From Phytophthora quininea (lineage: Eukaryota > Oomycota > Peronosporomycetes > Peronosporales > Peronosporaceae): a stretch of 64,000 nucleotides of DNA. A program made the translations under genes and the position numbers. A model generated the notes under the pieces. The model was not told where the DNA came from. It did not search any database and saw nothing but the letters and a program-made list of their open reading frames with translations. Below are positions 20,919-32,323 of the stretch, one piece after another; position 1 is the stretch's first letter, and every line of letters starts with the position of its first letter. The stretch lies in NCBI GenBank assembly GCA_011947345.1, contig JAAVTG010000256.1, positions 124,001 to 188,000 on the forward strand, written 5' to 3'.

Positions 20919-21338
20919 ATTCAAGGAAGAAGTCGCAATCCACCGACTTAGTCAGCATTGCCATATCTCTCGATGCGGTAGTTTGAGTACGCTTTCCACA
21001 TGCGGTAGCCCACAATCTCGTGTAGCTGCTGCTTCGTCATGGTCGCCTTCTTCTCAGCGATATTGAACAGCTTGTACAAGTCGTCCGATTTCCATCCGCG
21101 CCTGTCGAGCCACACAAAGATGTCGTACAGGTATTTTCCCGACGTCTTTCCAGGATAACCAGAACCGTTTTCATTGACCCAGGCAGTTCCTGGGTAGCAG
21201 TGCTTTGACCAACGCGTCGTAATTCTTGATGTTGGCCAGTCCAGCCCTCTCTTCGTTGGCCAAGTTCTCGGAATCACTGTAGACAGTTTGGTGGGATCTT
21301 AGGAGCCTTGACACACCGCCGAGATTGCTGTGTGGGGT

Positions 21339-22300
21339 TAAGGGCGCGTACTGCCATTCCGCTGCAATGATCCGACGGATTGTCCGTTCCGCTGTTTTGT
21401 TTGCAGTGCACGATTTCACTGCTCACCGATCCGCCAGTTTGAACCGCCAAATGTAGTCAAGACCGAGAGCATCAAAAGCAAACGTGTATGCAGTTGTAGA
21501 GGAGACAACCTGCCTTGCTGAACTACAACGTTTTCTACTGGAAATTCGTGTTGCCCGCCAAAAACTCCTGGACAAAGTAGAATCTACACTCGTCGTCATT
21601 GCCGCAGTACACCGTTGCGGCGTTCGGGTTCGTGGCCAGCAGTTGAATAAACGGAAACGTGCAGCCACCTCAATCGTGCTCGCTAGCTGGTCCTTGAACT
21701 CTTTGATCGCAACGTCAGACCGCGAAAGTTTGCACATACGATCACCCTCTTGGCGAGCTACACTAGTGTCCGCAAGCGTCTTGTGAGCGACAGCAAGCTC
21801 CAAGATGGCCTCGTGCAAGCCACGTTTGCGATCCACAATTTCTTTCGTTGCCATAAAGATGAATTTGCGGACAAGGAGCTTCAGAACAGACGTGCGAGGG
21901 AAGAAGACAACACGGAGGCCGCACAAAGAGCTACTGGAACTGACGAGATGGACGACGCATCAATGAAACAGGCTCGCCATAAGATAGCACCCGAGATGTG
22001 GCGAAGCTACTTCGTATTCGTAGCTGGCAGAGATGGCGAAATTGTTGTCTAATAGCATTCGTTCATGAAACAAAAGTTCGCGTTGGAAAATATGTGTTCA
22101 AAAGGCAGCTCGCGCTCAATCCGCTGGATCAGTCCGCTATCTGCCGGAATTCGGGAGGATTGAATCCGCTGGAATATGGCCATTTATCCGCTCGAATTAT
22201 ATGCAGTACGCGCCAGCGGATCGGCCGTTCCACTGGAAAGAAAATTCCGCCGGAATTGGCCCCATTCCGCTGGAATTTGACACTGCAGTACGCACCCTAA
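21339..22300. mobile_element. PIF/Harbinger-like TIR element (956 bp) inserted in an RXLR gene
   Basis: Terminal inverted repeats GGGCGCGTACTGC (21342-21354) and GCAGTACGCACCC (22285-22297) match at 12 of 13 positions. They are flanked by an exact 3-bp duplication TAA (21339-21341, 22298-22300). GGG-starting TIRs and a TAA/TTA target are hallmarks of PIF/Harbinger. Subterminal DNA carries many copies of 'ttccgctggaat'-like and 'atccgctgga' words at the right end, probably binding sites or MITE-like repeats. No DDE transposase is visible. One degraded helical frame is present (21423-21926, minus). Confidence 0.85.
21423..21926 (-). pseudogene. accessory ORF remnant of the TIR element
   Basis: The minus-strand frame has a helical, Lys/Glu-rich middle (DRKRGLHEAILELAVAHKTL, VAIKEFKDQLASTIEVAARF). 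After RFRLF the protein-like texture moves to another frame (FIQLLATNPNAATVYCGNDD), so a frameshift lies near 21660. This could be the tail of the Myb-like second protein of a Harbinger parent. I cannot identify it further. Confidence 0.35.
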
Positions 22301-22402
22301 GTCGGACAAGTGGCCACAGTGACTCTCCTCCGCAGCCGATACAGCGCTGACGACCACAAGGCAAATTGCAGCAACAGCGATGGAAACGAAATTTGACCGC
22401 AT

Positions 22403-23360
22403 AGTTGATTCCTCTTGAAAGTGTCTTGTGATGTTAAAGTAAAATTGAGGAATGAAATCGGTGGGCCTACAACGATTTCATGCCAACCGATCTCAAGAAC
22501 ACTGTCGCGCCAAAACTTGGTTGTTACCGCAATAAGCGAACGTGAAACAATGTGTGGTGCAAGCAGTGAGCATTGCCGCGTCAACCATCCAATCATGCTA
22601 CACGAGAACAGCGTTAGGATTGGTAAGCAAGCGATGGACGGTTGTTGCCTGGGCTGCCGACGCGCGAAAATGCACTGACATTTTTTCGGTTCTATCATAC
22701 CTGCCAATTCATTAAAAAAGTAGACATCGTTGCGCGTTTTGAAAACGCTTGGGATTAAGAAAATGTATACGGCAACATTTTTCCTCGTCCTATTTAATTG
22801 TTTGTCTGCTAAGTCTGTAGTAGATCCAGCACACGGATGACAGCTCGCTTGCTACGTTGCCTCCTATCGGTGCCCCCCTCCCCTCCCCGTTTTCGACACT
22901 TCAAGTTTCAGTTTCTCGTCGAGGTTACCCCGAGACTTCCTGGTATTGACACATGAGCTGATGCTACCCACCCAAATAGAGTCATAAGAAGGTCAGTGTT
23001 GCCGCGTTCACGTGAAAACAGAGTCGCCGAAGTACTACATTTGCCAGTCCAGGGAGGAAAGGGAAACAAAACACGGAAGGAAGCGATAGCTACTGCCGCG
23101 TCAACTCTTCCATGTCACCAGAGCAAAATGCACTAGCGTCAAATCTGAAACTCGAGAGTCGGGCTCGTAACCAGACTGCATCAGATTTCGATTGGTGTGC
23201 GGTACGGGTTCAAAGGCAATGCGGTTCCTTTATCCTGATCCGTGTCATTGCTGGTCCTGAATCCTCGTGGCGAGAACTGGAGTCAAGTCATGAGCCCGAA
23301 TGTGATTCTGTAGCGTAATCAAAGTGTTGATGCGGCCATGATTATTGTGTTCAAGCGCTG
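22403..23360. other. intergenic region
   Basis: Upstream DNA of the split RXLR gene plus about 0.9 kb without a supported gene. There is a C-rich patch (CCCCCCTCCCCTCCCC) near 22872-22890. No repeat ends were found. Confidence 0.4.
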
Positions 23361-23539
23361 TTGTTGCAGGATCTTGAGATCGGCAACCACGTTAACTTTG
23401 CTCCAACATCAAAACATTTTTCAGTTTGCCAACTTTCACACCAGAACAAGAAGACTTCTAAGTTCATCGCTGAAACCGGTCATGCATCCAAGTGTGCTGT
23501 CGATCGTCGTAGGCCGTTGGCGATGACCACAGCTCCGAC

Positions 23540-23869
23540 TTGATCCCTCACGACAGCACCGACGGTACACCTAGATGGCTGAGATCCCGCAAAGTTGCCG
23601 AAGACCAAACTGAGGACTCGTATGGCGAGGAAAGAGTAGGATTTGAAGGTCTGGTTCCAGAGGTGAAGGCTGCGCGGAAGAAACCCTTGAAGATTTCAAT
23701 CATTAACACTGGCGCTCACCGCGAGTATGAAGCTTTGACCCGGAAAATGGAAGCGATCAGGGCATCGATGCCCTTGCAGGAGCTCCTGAAGAACAAAACG
23801 TACTTGAAGATGGTGCAAGACTTCGCGCTCCTCCAACGGGGCAAGGAACCGACCCGCTCATACATCTAA
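23540..23869 (+). pseudogene. RXLR-dEER effector frame without a usable signal peptide
   Basis: The frame holds RWLR, then an acidic spacer (EDQTEDSYGEER), giving a textbook RXLR-dEER pair 18 residues apart. A Lys-rich effector part follows (ARKKPLKISIINTG) and ends LQRGKEPTRSYI. No ATG or signal peptide lies in this frame: going upstream it meets a TAG at about 23510. A hydrophobic MHPSVLSIVV stretch sits one frame over at about 23480-23515. It is therefore either a pseudogene with a lost N-terminus or an effector with an unrecognised upstream exon. The terminal KKxLKxDG box is absent, so it belongs to another subfamily. Confidence 0.6.
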
Positions 23870-24129
23870 GTGATACAAGGTTCGAGAGTTGTTCATCTTC
23901 AAGCAGTACTTTTCAGTACTGCTATATCGTAAACCTGCTGCGCTCATGAGTAGGCCTCACTTGTCAAGTAGCTCATGCAAAGTCACTTTGTCGTTTCTGG
24001 TACTTCCAATCCTTCTTCAGCATCGTACTCTCTTTCTGTGCGATATTAGATTGTTTATACGAGTTCTCTCCTCGTTGAACTGTTGTCGTCCTTGATATCG
24101 TGGGATCTCAAAACCCTTGGGATACTTTA

Positions 24130-25272
24130 CTTACAGTCCTGGACCCACTGGGAACAGGACCCGTCAAATTCCGGTGCCTCTGTAAAGAGCTTGCTTCAAA
24201 AGGCAAATGGTGTATAGCAGACTTTCTAGATACTTCCCATCGATGGCCAACCCTCATGGTGTTTTTCAGGGGGTATCTACCGAGCTACGTCCAATTCTGG
24301 GGTCCAGGGTTGCACTGACGGATATCGCCCAGCTTTATCGACAGCTAACCCAGGTGTTTGAACGGGTATTGCCACACCCAGAGACAGGTGGAATAAGCGT
24401 GGCAACGCGAGGTGCAATGCCGCCGACATTGGGACTGACAGTCGGAAAAACATCTCGGTTCTTCCCAAATCTAAAATCCCAAGACTGGGACAAATTGTTG
24501 CGGCCTGACAGATGCGTGCAACCACACCCCATGAAAGTGCTTGGCTGTCCGCAACGACAGATCCATACAACGTTACAACAGATACTCGCCCTCCGCCAGT
24601 TTCTGGTTCCTGTTATCCACGATGTGATGCTGAGAATGTTCTTTGGAGACCTCATTGTCGGATCAAGGCTGTTCTTCCTCAAGTCGTTAAACCCTACGAT
24701 TCAACAGTGTGTGAGACGATCATGTGCTGCGATAGAAACAGTAGAGCACTGTTTCTTCTCGTGCCCAGCTCTGACGCAAATGTGGACCCCATTGTGGCCC
24801 CCATGGCATAAGGCTTTCGCGACGGAGTTGGATTGGCGATTGCTAATTTTTCCTAAACCACGAGACCTGAAGAGGGAGTGGAGGCAGAACCAAAGGTGGT
24901 CCTGCTACTGTGGCGAGTCCACACTGCGATCGCGTTCCATGCTACGTGGAGATTGAGAAACGACATACTATTCCGTGAAACTACAGCTGAAGTACCAAGC
25001 GTCCAAAATGTGATGTCCTCTTTTCGACGACACTGTCTGTTCATCAATCACCATTCAGCGGAGCTTGGGATTGACGACAAAATTGTAACCTCTGTTCTGG
25101 AGAAGTTAGGCTTTGACCCACCTGCGCCGCGAAACACACTACCAGCAAGTCACGTTTGGATTCCACGAAACTAAGCAGCAGAACGACTAAGTAGTATACG
25201 ATCGTAGCTAGAAAAACGGTTTATCCGACTGGTTAATCAACTTAAATTTCTTTCTTTCTTACAGTCCTGGAC
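24130..25272 (+). mobile_element. 5'-truncated LINE with 15-bp target-site duplication
   Basis: Flanked by CTTACAGTCCTGGAC at 24130-24144 and 25258-25272. The insert (24145-25257) carries the C-terminal part of a non-LTR polyprotein: a segment containing SHRWPTLMVFFRGY, then a zinc-binding CVRRSCAAIETVEHCFFSC, WRVHTAIAFHATWRLRNDI and a terminal WIP motif. The 3' UTR ends in a TTTCTTTCTTT-like tail. It is nearly identical to the copy at 49215-51127, with one base missing from an A run at about 24894. The 5' truncation is typical of target-primed reverse transcription. Confidence 0.9.
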
Positions 25273-25728
25273 TCTTGATTGAGAGGCATGGCTGAAGAAT
25301 TGGCTTTCGTCGACCAAAAACATTGACGCTAGCAGGATAAATGGTGAATGAACAGTCATGTTGGAATTCCCTCCCTGAAGCTCTGTTTAAGCTCTACGGT
25401 GTCGTTGGCAACTCGGAAAGTGATTGCTAAACAAGAAGCTAGTTTTTACTGTGTCTGTGCACGCCCACTAGTGCTACGTTCATCTCTGTTTGAGGTTTTC
25501 TGGACTCCAGGATGAATCAACTGCTGAAACTACTTTACGACGAACCTGCACGTCAAACAGCGGTCGAGTTTTGTCGTTTCGATTAGAGTTGTAACCCGCG
25601 TAACATTCCATTGAGCGAGTTAATTAAATTTTCCCACTCTTTATTACTCGTGTCGTAGAGAAAATCTGCTACAATATGTAACAAACTGCTACTCATTTCC
25701 GACTCAAAACCTTCTGGCTTGGAATGGC
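25273..25728. other. intergenic region
   Basis: About 450 bases between the LINE and an RXLR relic, with nothing recognisable. Confidence 0.4.
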
Positions 25729-26160
25729 CTACTCCACGAGCGGCGGCAGGCCATATCTCTTCAATGAGAATTTCTCGAACCATTTGTAGAATCGATACTC
25801 GCCGTCCTTATGCACCGTTTTCTTGGACATGGTCGCCTCCTTGTCGGCAATCTTGAGCATACGGTAGACATCGTCCACAGAGTAGCCGAGTCGATCGATG
25901 TCGTGGATCGCCTCGTTCTTGACAATGTGCTGACGTCGCACAATGTCTCGAAAGCCTTCCAGGGCATTCCCAGCGCTCTCCTCATTGACCGGGTCCTCGG
26001 AGTCGTCTTCGGCAAGCCCGTGCGATCTCAGCAGCCTTGGCTTACCACCGGTGTCTTAGGGAGTTAAAGCGGAAAGTTGTTCATTGTCTTCGGCTACCGG
26101 AACGTGAAGGCTTGCGAGGCCAATGACGGCAACAGCAACCCACATTCAACTTGGACGCAT
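25729..26160 (-). pseudogene. RXLR effector disabled only by two nonsense codons
   Basis: From the ATG at 26160 one minus-strand frame runs the whole way to a natural stop at 25729. It passes a signal-peptide-like stretch (VAVAVIGLASLHVPVA), RLLR, an acidic NEES in the EER position, VRRQHIVKNEAI, and the family box ATMSKKTVHKDGEYRFYKWF. It is interrupted by a TGA right after the fourth codon and a TAA shortly before RLLR. No shift is needed, so indel errors cannot explain it. EER has become EES. A recently dead member of the local family. Confidence 0.8.
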
Positions 26161-27244
26161 GGTGGTCTTGGACGAGTTTCTTGTATCTTGGAGCGGGGGA
26201 ATTGAAAAATGAATGAGGGCGGCGGTGATCTCGTGGAGCTAGTTGGCGCTGGTTACTGAGCTCAAGAAATATTCTTGTACATTTTCGCTTTCGGAGCGCA
26301 ATCAGTAGCTGTCAACTCGCTGGGTTTGTTCACCGCACGGACTAGTATGGTTCATTTCTGCGCAAATCGGGTTTGTTCCAAGACGAAGTACGTGCATCAA
26401 CACTGCGCGTCAATCAACACCCATATCGCTTTACATGCCACAGTTGATCCATTCCGAATTCCAAGGTAACACGCCGAGTAGCGCAATGAAGAAACTGCAT
26501 TCAATGGTTAACAGGATCCCGATAGCACCGGATTCAGTTCAGGAGCACTGTGCTGCCTTAGCCGCGATCACGATCTTATTGAAACCAACAGACGACGATG
26601 TTCGAACGCTAGAATAACTGAGAGGAACGGTAGCAGAGAACCTTTAGGGGCTTCCAAAACCTACAGATAACATCGGACAGAGACCAGAGCACGGTAGGTG
26701 AATGTTGCAATATGGTGCCACTTACCCCAGAATGAACTTACTCTGGCTTAGCAGCACCCTTAGGCGAGGAAGCTTGGTTAGACCTGGAGAAGTCGAAGCA
26801 ACAGGATAGTCTTTTGCTCTGCTGAGAAAGTTTAGAGAGTGCTTAGCTCGGTCGCCGCTTCAGGCTAAAACTACCGTAGTAACCAACGCCACATTCAGCG
26901 ACCTGCTAAGCAAAAGATAGCTACCTAAATATGCATGGGAATATGCATAAAGAAGTCGAAATTGACTCTTGTACTGTGACAGTGAAGAGGACAGCATCAA
27001 TAGCGATTATTCTCTTTAGACGCGAAGGTAGTAGGCCACGGTAGGAGTATCTACGTGGAATGGATATCAGTGTTCACCGAGCAATCGGAAGTAACTCAAT
27101 AAAAAAACTGCATTCAGCAACACTTGCCGATCCCAGGAGTTGACATCGCACACATTGCATGATTACAAAGCCAAAAATGACATTCCGAATCGTCTCCAGG
27201 CGAAGCATCGCTTCATTTTGGCGACTGTTGCGACCAAGATCCCA
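26161..27244. other. intergenic region
   Basis: Upstream DNA of the large secreted gene. A short frame at 26435-26617 (SSAMKKLHSMVNRIPIAPDS) has protein-like composition and could be a gene fragment, but it has no partner. Nothing else is recognisable. Confidence 0.35.
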
Positions 27245-30200
27245 ATGCAGCTTCAATTGTTGTGGACGCTGTGCTTCTTGTCCGTCGTGGCATCGATCAA
27301 GTCCTTCGTAGCGGCCGACAATGCCACAGATGTATGGGTGGGCAGGTCTCCGGCGTTTTTCCAGCTCCGGTGGCCGAATGCCACCCTTTTGCAGATCTCG
27401 TTGGCGGAACTTTCGCTCCTTGCAGGATCCAAGTCGTTCTTCTCGACGACTGCAGTGACGGTGGTGAGTGTGCGTAACAGCTCGCTCTTTGACAGTACTG
27501 GAAATGCTTCATTCGAGGTATTGTTCCTAGTCGGAGACCCGATCCAAGCGTTCAACACGACTGTCGCACCAAATCCGCTCAACTTGACTGGACTGGCCAC
27601 TGCGCTGGGGATGCAACTGCAGTCATCGGTCCTCAATGCAACAACTGCACCGGCAGTCACTGCAACTTCGAACGGTAGCTCTGATGCATTGTGGCAGGTC
27701 GTCACTACGTTTAACGCTGCCAACATCACGTGTCAAGTTCTCAACAACTCCGAAGTGCTCAGCCGATACAAGTCCGCGCCCAATTTCCCGTCTTTACGGC
27801 CCGCTTTAACACCGACATCAGCGTTCTTGACGTTCTCGATTCTCTTCCGGAATGTCAACGACCCGGCAAACCTTGCTCAGAGTTTGGTGTACCAAGTTCG
27901 CCGTGGTGTCGGCGAGTTTCTGGGTGGGAATTTCAACATGAGTTACGTCATCTCTGTTGGTCCAGCAACGACGGCGAGAGCGGCGACTTTGCTGGTGAAT
28001 CAAAGCTTTTACCTCGTGCTGCCACCAACTGCAGACACTTCGAAGTTCGCACGGGAATATCTCGAAAACCGCGTGTCGTATGGAGATTTAGGTCAACTGG
28101 TGGCAGGGGACAGCGCCAACTCGACTCGACCAGCAATGTTCCTGGACTTTATGTTTCCTTCGACAGAGTTGACGACGATGTTGAACAGCATTGCGATTGC
28201 TGCCTCGCGGTCTTTTGCTGCGACGATCTTCCCGTACGTTTTCCGGTCGATCACTTTCAGTACGTACCCTGCCGGCAATCCACCTCTCCCTGCGATTGCT
28301 TCGACCGATCAAGGGACTTGGTTGTCAGCAACGTCCGACGACACATTAAACGCTCTACGCCGCAAAAACAGTTCTTCCGATACTACCCGGACGGCTATCT
28401 CGCGTCGCTGCCAATGGATGTTTTGTACCCGTCGACCGTGACGATGGCCAACTTGACTGCGAACGGAACGTTCACCACCACCGTGTACTGGTCGAACTCC
28501 TTGGAGCAAGATTTCTGGTTGGAACGTGCCGAGTCTGTGGATAAAGTCTCCTGGAGCTTGTTTCCGTCCACTACATTTTTGCTGCCGACGCGACTTTAAG
28601 TTCGTCAGTTCCTGCAGCCCCAATGATCAAAATCGGCAATACGTCGACGCCACTATGGACGCTTCAAGCTGCGACTCCGGAGCACTTGGACATGGCTCTG
28701 TATCTCCGTAGCGCAAATGACAACGCCACACAAGTTAAAGTGGAAGTCGCAGTGACGTTGCAAGGAGTTGACGATGCCAAAACAGTCGTCACCAGTATCG
28801 CTCGACCATCGGGCGACACGAGTACTACTAACAACTCTGCAAATCCGTTGGATATCGTGGTGCGCCACCAGAGTCGAGTGGTGCGAAATAACGGCACGGA
28901 CACGCCTATGAAGTTGCTGTTGCTGTTGGAGCTTGGGGTTGCAACTGCAGCGGAGAAAAGCGCCGACGGCTGCTCCCATTGTCAACAACTCTTCGACTGG
29001 TGTACGAACGAGTCTGGGTGTGCTGCTCTACAAACGTGTGTTCTCAGCAATTCAGAACCCGATTGCATCGTTGGTGAGCGCAACGTCAATTCTAAACAAG
29101 ACTGACGACTTGTTTTCCACGTTCAATAATTGTTTGAGTGGATCCACGACAACGTCAGTGGATGTGAATTCGCTAATGCTCTTCACAAGTGCTGTACGCT
29201 GCCAATTGCAACGCATGTGTGCTTTCCCGTCACCAAGCAGCAATATTGTGATTCCTTCAGGGACGAAACTTGTGTGGGATAGTGGCGACGGCCAACAACG
29301 TATCCTACCATCGACTAACACCACCATATTCCCACCATCAAACAGTTCACCCGTCAATGTCTCCATGAGCATCGGAGGTAAACCAGTCTGCTATCTGCCA
29401 ATATGGAGCAATGCCACAAACTCGGCGATTGAGACGATGATCCTGCAGACGTGTACGTTCAACAAGTATCTTGGGATTGTGAAGGCCAACGTGACCTCAA
29501 ATGCCACCGGAGTTGCTGCCATCGACCTGACCTACTCGGGTCTCATCGGCCCCATGCCAGTACTGATCCCAGTCGTCAACGGAACGCAAACTAACGGGGA
29601 GCAACGATTTCGACTGTCTTGACACCAAGTATTCGCTTCCGCTTGGAATCTGCAAGTGGCCCCGTTCCTTACGCGAACTCTACGGATCCGATAACAATTA
29701 AACCTTGTGCTAAGTGCAAACGACTGACACTGGATGTCTGTCTCCGAGATGACAAATGCTCGGCAGCAGTGAACTGTATCGTCCAATCTTACAGCAGCAC
29801 CAGCAGTACAAACGCCACCGTTACACCCACTACAGACCCATCGACAATGCTGGCAGATGCAGTCGTGCAACTTGTTCGGGGCGACGTATCTGGTTCCCAG
29901 CTCTCGTTTGAGTCAAGCGTGGCATCTTGTTCCAGCGGATTCGATGTGAATGGAGACTCGTGGCACAAACTTGTAAATGCCAGTGCGTGTTACAGTCGAA
30001 GCACTTGTCCACTGGTCCTAGCGCCAATGCTGTCATCATCATCGACAAATTTGGCGACGACTTACACAACCGTAGGAAAATGGACGATATCACCGACCGA
30101 AAAGCTTCAGCAGCTCGTATACACGGGCAACACATCGACTCTAAGTTCGCTACAAGTGCCATTTGTCTTGAGAAGTGATAATGTAACATCTGCTGGGACG

Positions 30201-30461
30201 AGCTCAGCTGATTCAGGGTCACTGGCCACGACGTTGCGTTCACTTTTCCAGTACGACGACATCGCAGTCTCTTCAGCGGGTTCAACGACCACCCAAGACG
30301 GAATGACGACAACGTTCACGTGGACGATCACCTACAGACACTGGCTTAGTGTACTACCCGTCTTCATCCCGAGCTCCAGCACCGAGTGGTCTCTCTCCTC
30401 AGATACTTCGATTCCTTATGACAGCACTTTCACATTGGTCCCTCGAAACACCACAGCGTAA
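27245..30461 (+). CDS. large secreted, N-glycosylation-rich cysteine-module protein, several frame breaks
   Basis: From the ATG at 27245 a signal peptide (LLWTLCFLSVVASIKSFVAA) is followed by about 1,050 residues rich in Ser/Thr and N-x-S/T sites. The coding texture changes frame at about 28360, 28580, 29070 and 29610. At least two of these breaks lie in homopolymers (T5 at 28576, G4 at 29597), while flanking sequence keeps the same composition, so I read it as one gene with indels. Two related cysteine modules are visible: CSHCQQLFDWC..ESGCAALQTC (about 28975) and CAKCKRLTLDVCLRDDKCSA (about 29705), i.e. C-x2-C-x5-C-x4/5-C. There is no transmembrane end or GPI-like tail by eye. Probable extracellular or cell-wall protein; family unknown. 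It could also be a true pseudogene. Confidence 0.6.
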
Positions 30462-30527
30462 TAAATCGCTTCAGCTTCTACAAAACTGGTTGAAATCTAC
30501 AGCCGTGTTCCTGTCATGTACAATCTT

Positions 30528-31986
30528 TTATGACTCCAATTTGCTCAAGCGAACAGCCTCAGCGAACTCGGCGATCGGGTTAATCGTCCACATCCTCGCA
30601 TCCTTCTCCTTCAAGCTGTCGTGCTCGAGATTCTTCATAGAGCTCTCGTAAAACGCCAGGTGGCCACCCGACTTGGTTGTGCACAGAATCACATTCGGGT
30701 TGGCCTCCACCTCTGAGTCTGTCGGTAGAGCAGTGCTGATACTGATAGGGTCGTCCTCGGAATTGATGCAGAGCAACGGCACACGCACCGCCGACAATTT
30801 TTTCACAGAGCCTGCGTCGTTGTAGTAGTCGTCCACGGTGTTGTAGTGGAACACAAACTTGGTGAGGGTATCATCGAAGTCTCTAACAGTGCGTGAGTCT
30901 CGGATGGCTTGCAGATCCACACCTGGATAGTTCTCAAAGTGCTCCGCCGCGTTGCACTGCCAAAACAAAACAAAGATTAACCTTAGTACGACATATACTG
31001 CAGACACAGACAGACCCAACGCACCTTATTGAAGAAGAGCTCGCGCAAGTTGCGGTTCAAGGCCTTGTCGTACGTCAAACGGTTGAATAAAGAGCCGCCG
31101 AAGTTGGCCGAGCACTTGGCTAAGTCGAACGGGTTCCCGACTGAGATCGCGCCAGTCAACGGAGCCTGCTCTGCTTCTTCTCCGAGATATTTTACAAGCA
31201 CGTTGGATCCCATGGAAAAGCCCACACCCATGAACGACTCGCGCTTGAACTCGTACTTATCGCTGAGCTGCTTCAACACGAAGCGTAGGTCGCCCGTGTA
31301 CGCGCTGCAGAAGAGCTGCGCCGTACGGACAGGCGTGTCTGCACACCCACGAGCATTCAGCACCACACACTGCCAGCCAAGCTCATGCAGCCGCGCAATC
31401 GTCCGGCGGATGTAGTTCTCAGGACTGCCGCCTGTTAAACCAGGCAGCAGGATCATCGTCCGGCGAGCAGGTTCCACTTGTTCCACCCACGTCGACACGG
31501 TGGCAGATCCATTGTCCATGACCGTGTTTTGATCAGCAAGAAGCGCCCAATCCAATGACACAACCCCTCCGTCCGGCAGGTCCATCAATTGGCGCCTGTA
31601 ATTGATATGCGGACCCCGCTCATCGTACGCAAAGCGGATCGTTTGCAGATGGCCGTTGAAGAGTCTCCATGGCGGATAGTACTTGGTCTTCGCTGCAATA
31701 GAAGCAACAAATCATCAATATTTTCACGTGACAAGAATGACAAGAATGACAAGATGCAAGACCCCAACGTACTGATCGTAGGACAGAGTGACAGTAGCTG
31801 TTTGTTGGCGGACGTCGCTTGATACACGAGCCGCGGGGTCTCGGCGGCTCTGGTCCAGTGCCAGCGCATGATCAGTGCCAGAAGAGAGCGGCCGAGGGTC
31901 TTCTCGCACAGATACAGCAGCAGCAAAGCCACCACCAGCCGAGACGTGCGGGAGGCACGCAGGAAGCGAGTGCTAACGTTCCCCAT
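30528..31986 (-). CDS. EMB8/ABHD1-3-like alpha/beta hydrolase, intact, three exons (436 aa)
   Basis: Paralog of the gene at 13.3-14.6 kb. Exons on the minus strand: 31986-31773, 31692-31025 and 30956-30528. The introns are 80 bp (GTACGT..TTGCAG) and 68 bp (GTGCGT..GGCAG), and exon lengths sum to 1311, giving 436 aa. The protein has an N-terminal membrane anchor (LVVALLLLYLCEKTLG), FNGHLQTIRFAYDE, DGGVVSLDWAL, LPGLTGGSPENYIRR, a GVGFSMGSNV nucleophile elbow, a SEDDPIS acid and a SGGHLAFYE histidine. A likely lipid esterase or acyltransferase-type enzyme on an internal membrane. A tandem-type (GACAAGAAT)n microrepeat sits in intron 1. No lesions were seen. Confidence 0.88.
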
Positions 31987-32323
31987 CGAGGTCCGTGATG
32001 TGTCACCTGGTCAAACGTGGGGTTCCGCTTGGCGTCGCGCAATCATAGTAAAAGATTGCGGTAAATGATACCATCATTATCGGTGATAGCTACATTGTTA
32101 AAGCATGGCAACACTGTCGAACATGTTTTTGAAGTTGAAGCGCTTTCCTGCTTGACGATTAACGAATGTGTTGGCCAAAAGTGTCCGAGTCGTTGAGCAA
32201 TATTCAGCACATGGTTCGTTGTGACCAGGAAGCAAGCCCAGCTGCACCGCAACAGCCACACGTGGGGCTGGCACACAGCGTGAGTGCTTACCGCCGGCCG
32301 ACTTAGCGCGCGCTGCAAGCAGG
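31987..32323. other. intergenic region
   Basis: Divergent spacer between the hydrolase (-) and the next plus-strand frame. It probably contains both promoters. No specific motif is assigned. Confidence 0.4.

Larger units (their letters stand above)
20948..22402 (-). pseudogene. RXLR effector gene split by a TIR element and frame-shifted
   Basis: Minus-strand effector in two pieces. The 5' piece (22402-22298) starts at an ATG and encodes a clean signal peptide (hydrophobic core IAVAAICLVVVSAVSAA). The 3' piece (21341-20948) contains RLLR, then an acidic/Ser stretch, NEER (dEER), an effector domain, and the terminal box ATMTKQQLHE...YRMWKAY. Between them lies a 956-bp TIR element (21342-22297) flanked by TAA duplications. 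In both pieces the duplicated trinucleotide reads as the same TTA (Leu) codon, so the frame is preserved across the insertion site. A second lesion, a one-base shift at about 21185 next to a GGG, separates the EER half from the C-terminal half. The element alone would block a normal protein. No joined product is given here. Confidence 0.85.
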
